Part shown: positions 63,554 through 64,000 of the stretch, one piece after another | How positions within the stretch are numbered: the stretch's first letter is position 1 | Layout of the letters: each line of letters begins with the position of its first letter | Assembly (NCBI RefSeq): GCF_022267315.1 | Contig: NZ_JAIKLE010000023.1 | Location: 62,001-126,000 of the forward strand | Reading direction: 5' to 3' | Source: Maribellus maritimus | GTDB taxonomy: Bacteria; Bacteroidota; Bacteroidia; Bacteroidales; Prolixibacteraceae | DNA: 64,000 bases | Notes under the pieces: model-generated | Database searches by the model: none | Seen by the model: only the letters and a program-made list of their open reading frames with translations | Told to the model about the DNA's origin: nothing | Translations under genes and position numbers: made by a program

Positions 63554-64000
63554 TTATTGTTCCGGTTCGGGAAATTGCCGCATTGGACTGTAACGTAAAT
63601 AAGAGTCAAATACTTCCGGATTTGGACCTGTTACGCGTGGATCACCCGTTTCCTTCAATTTATTAAGCAGGGCACTTTTTAGTTGTTTTTCAAGCGCCTG
63701 ATATTTTTGATCCCCCGCAAGGTTATCCAGACATTCCGGATCTTTTTTGATATCATAAAGTTCAAATTCCGGCCTCTTCCCCACCGACCATTCAAAATAT
63801 TTGTAAATATTTTTGTCATTGCGATTTTCAACAATAAACGATTTGGTTGGGCAAGCATCGATGTCAGTATATGCCCAGTCGGAATGATGAACTCCATTCT
63901 CATCGATACCATACATAGGAAGAAGTTCATCCGGATTTTCAGGATTTATTCGTTGAGGTGCTCCTGCCGGCCACCGTTCCGGTTTCATATTCCAGATTAA
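63554..64000 (-). CDS. Sulfatase, C-terminal part only (N-terminus beyond right edge)
   Basis: 149 codons, open through the right edge, so the catalytic N-terminal half is outside. The visible part opens LIWNMKPERWPAGAPQRI and runs through KSFIVENRNDKNIYKYFEWS, GKRPEFELYDIKKDPECLDN and a C-terminal PRVTGPNPEVFDSYLRYSPM. This ending resembles heparan N-sulfatase-like members of the type I sulfatases (inference from recalled sequences). An internal ATG at 63988 should not be taken as the start. The fGly signature cannot be checked here. Confidence 0.85.
   Translation of the reverse strand, partial: LIWNMKPERWPAGAPQRINPENPDELLPMYGIDENGVHHSDWAYTDIDACPTKSFIVENRNDKNIYKYFEWSVGKRPEFELYDIKKDPECLDNLAGDQKYQALEKQLKSALLNKLKETGDPRVTGPNPEVFDSYLRYSPMRQFPEPEQ

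Noticed and set aside
63554-63988. A complete 144-aa protein starting at 63988
   Set aside because: The frame stays open to the window edge and the sequence is the C-terminal part of a sulfatase, so the ATG is internal.

Overview
The window is a chromosomal segment of a member of the Bacteroidota, most likely an anaerobic or facultative marine or sediment lineage near Marinilabiliales/Bacteroidales (inference). The support is: two SusC/SusD outer-membrane glycan uptake pairs, each with an ECF sigma factor and a FecR-type anti-sigma factor; lipoprotein and Tat-secreted carbohydrate enzymes; AT-rich leaders with almost no Shine-Dalgarno sites; matches to the Bacteroidota -7 promoter element TAnnTTTG; and a complete sodium-pumping methylmalonyl-CoA decarboxylase operon of the kind used to make propionate. 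There is no sign of prophage, transposase or plasmid functions.

Layout. 1-6508 (minus): polysaccharide utilisation locus (PUL) 1, read sigma factor, FecR, SusC, SusD, with SusD cut by the left edge. 6686-14619 (minus): a glycoside hydrolase family 2 lipoprotein, a sugar porter and a large DUF5107-TPR protein, with a divergent AraC-type regulator at 15156. 16277-24887: a scattered glycan-enzyme region with a GH172/DUF2961 lipoprotein, a GH53 endo-galactanase, a Tat-dependent Gfo/Idh/MocA oxidoreductase, a sulfatase and a degenerate M23 peptidase. 24953-34943: small housekeeping or poorly known genes (DUF4268, lipocalin-like lipoprotein, OmpA-like lipoprotein, DUF985 cupin, SRPBCC, a sugar-lactone oxidase next to a DSD1-like PLP enzyme, DUF3052, VOC, GNAT, Mut7-C RNase, SGNH hydrolase). 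35119-48379 (minus): PUL 2, read sigma factor, FecR, SusC, SusD, tandem GH43, DUF4838, GH29 fucosidase. 48665-53899 (minus): sugar porter, secreted esterase and GH92 alpha-mannosidase, probably extending PUL 2. 54246-60234 (plus): acyl-CoA transferase, methylmalonyl-CoA epimerase and the decarboxylase subunits. 60350-64000: zinc alcohol dehydrogenase, YbaK-type deacylase, secreted esterase and the C-terminus of a second sulfatase.

How it fits together. In both PULs the SusC proteins carry an N-terminal STN domain. They are therefore expected to signal through FecR to the ECF sigma factor, coupling substrate binding to transcription. Enzymes for fucose, mannose, arabinose/xylose-type and sulfated sugars release monosaccharides that the two sugar porters could import. 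Fermentation through succinate and methylmalonyl-CoA to propionate would conserve energy as a sodium gradient.

The most unusual item is non-coding. The gap between the GH92 gene and the esterase gene (about 50997-51152) holds a 36-nt CRISPR-type repeat and, 29 nt away, what looks like a complete type II tracrRNA gene: an anti-repeat with bulge, a nexus hairpin, a second hairpin and a terminator hairpin with a T tract. No cas gene is present anywhere in the window. It looks like an orphan or residual Cas9 guide-RNA locus.
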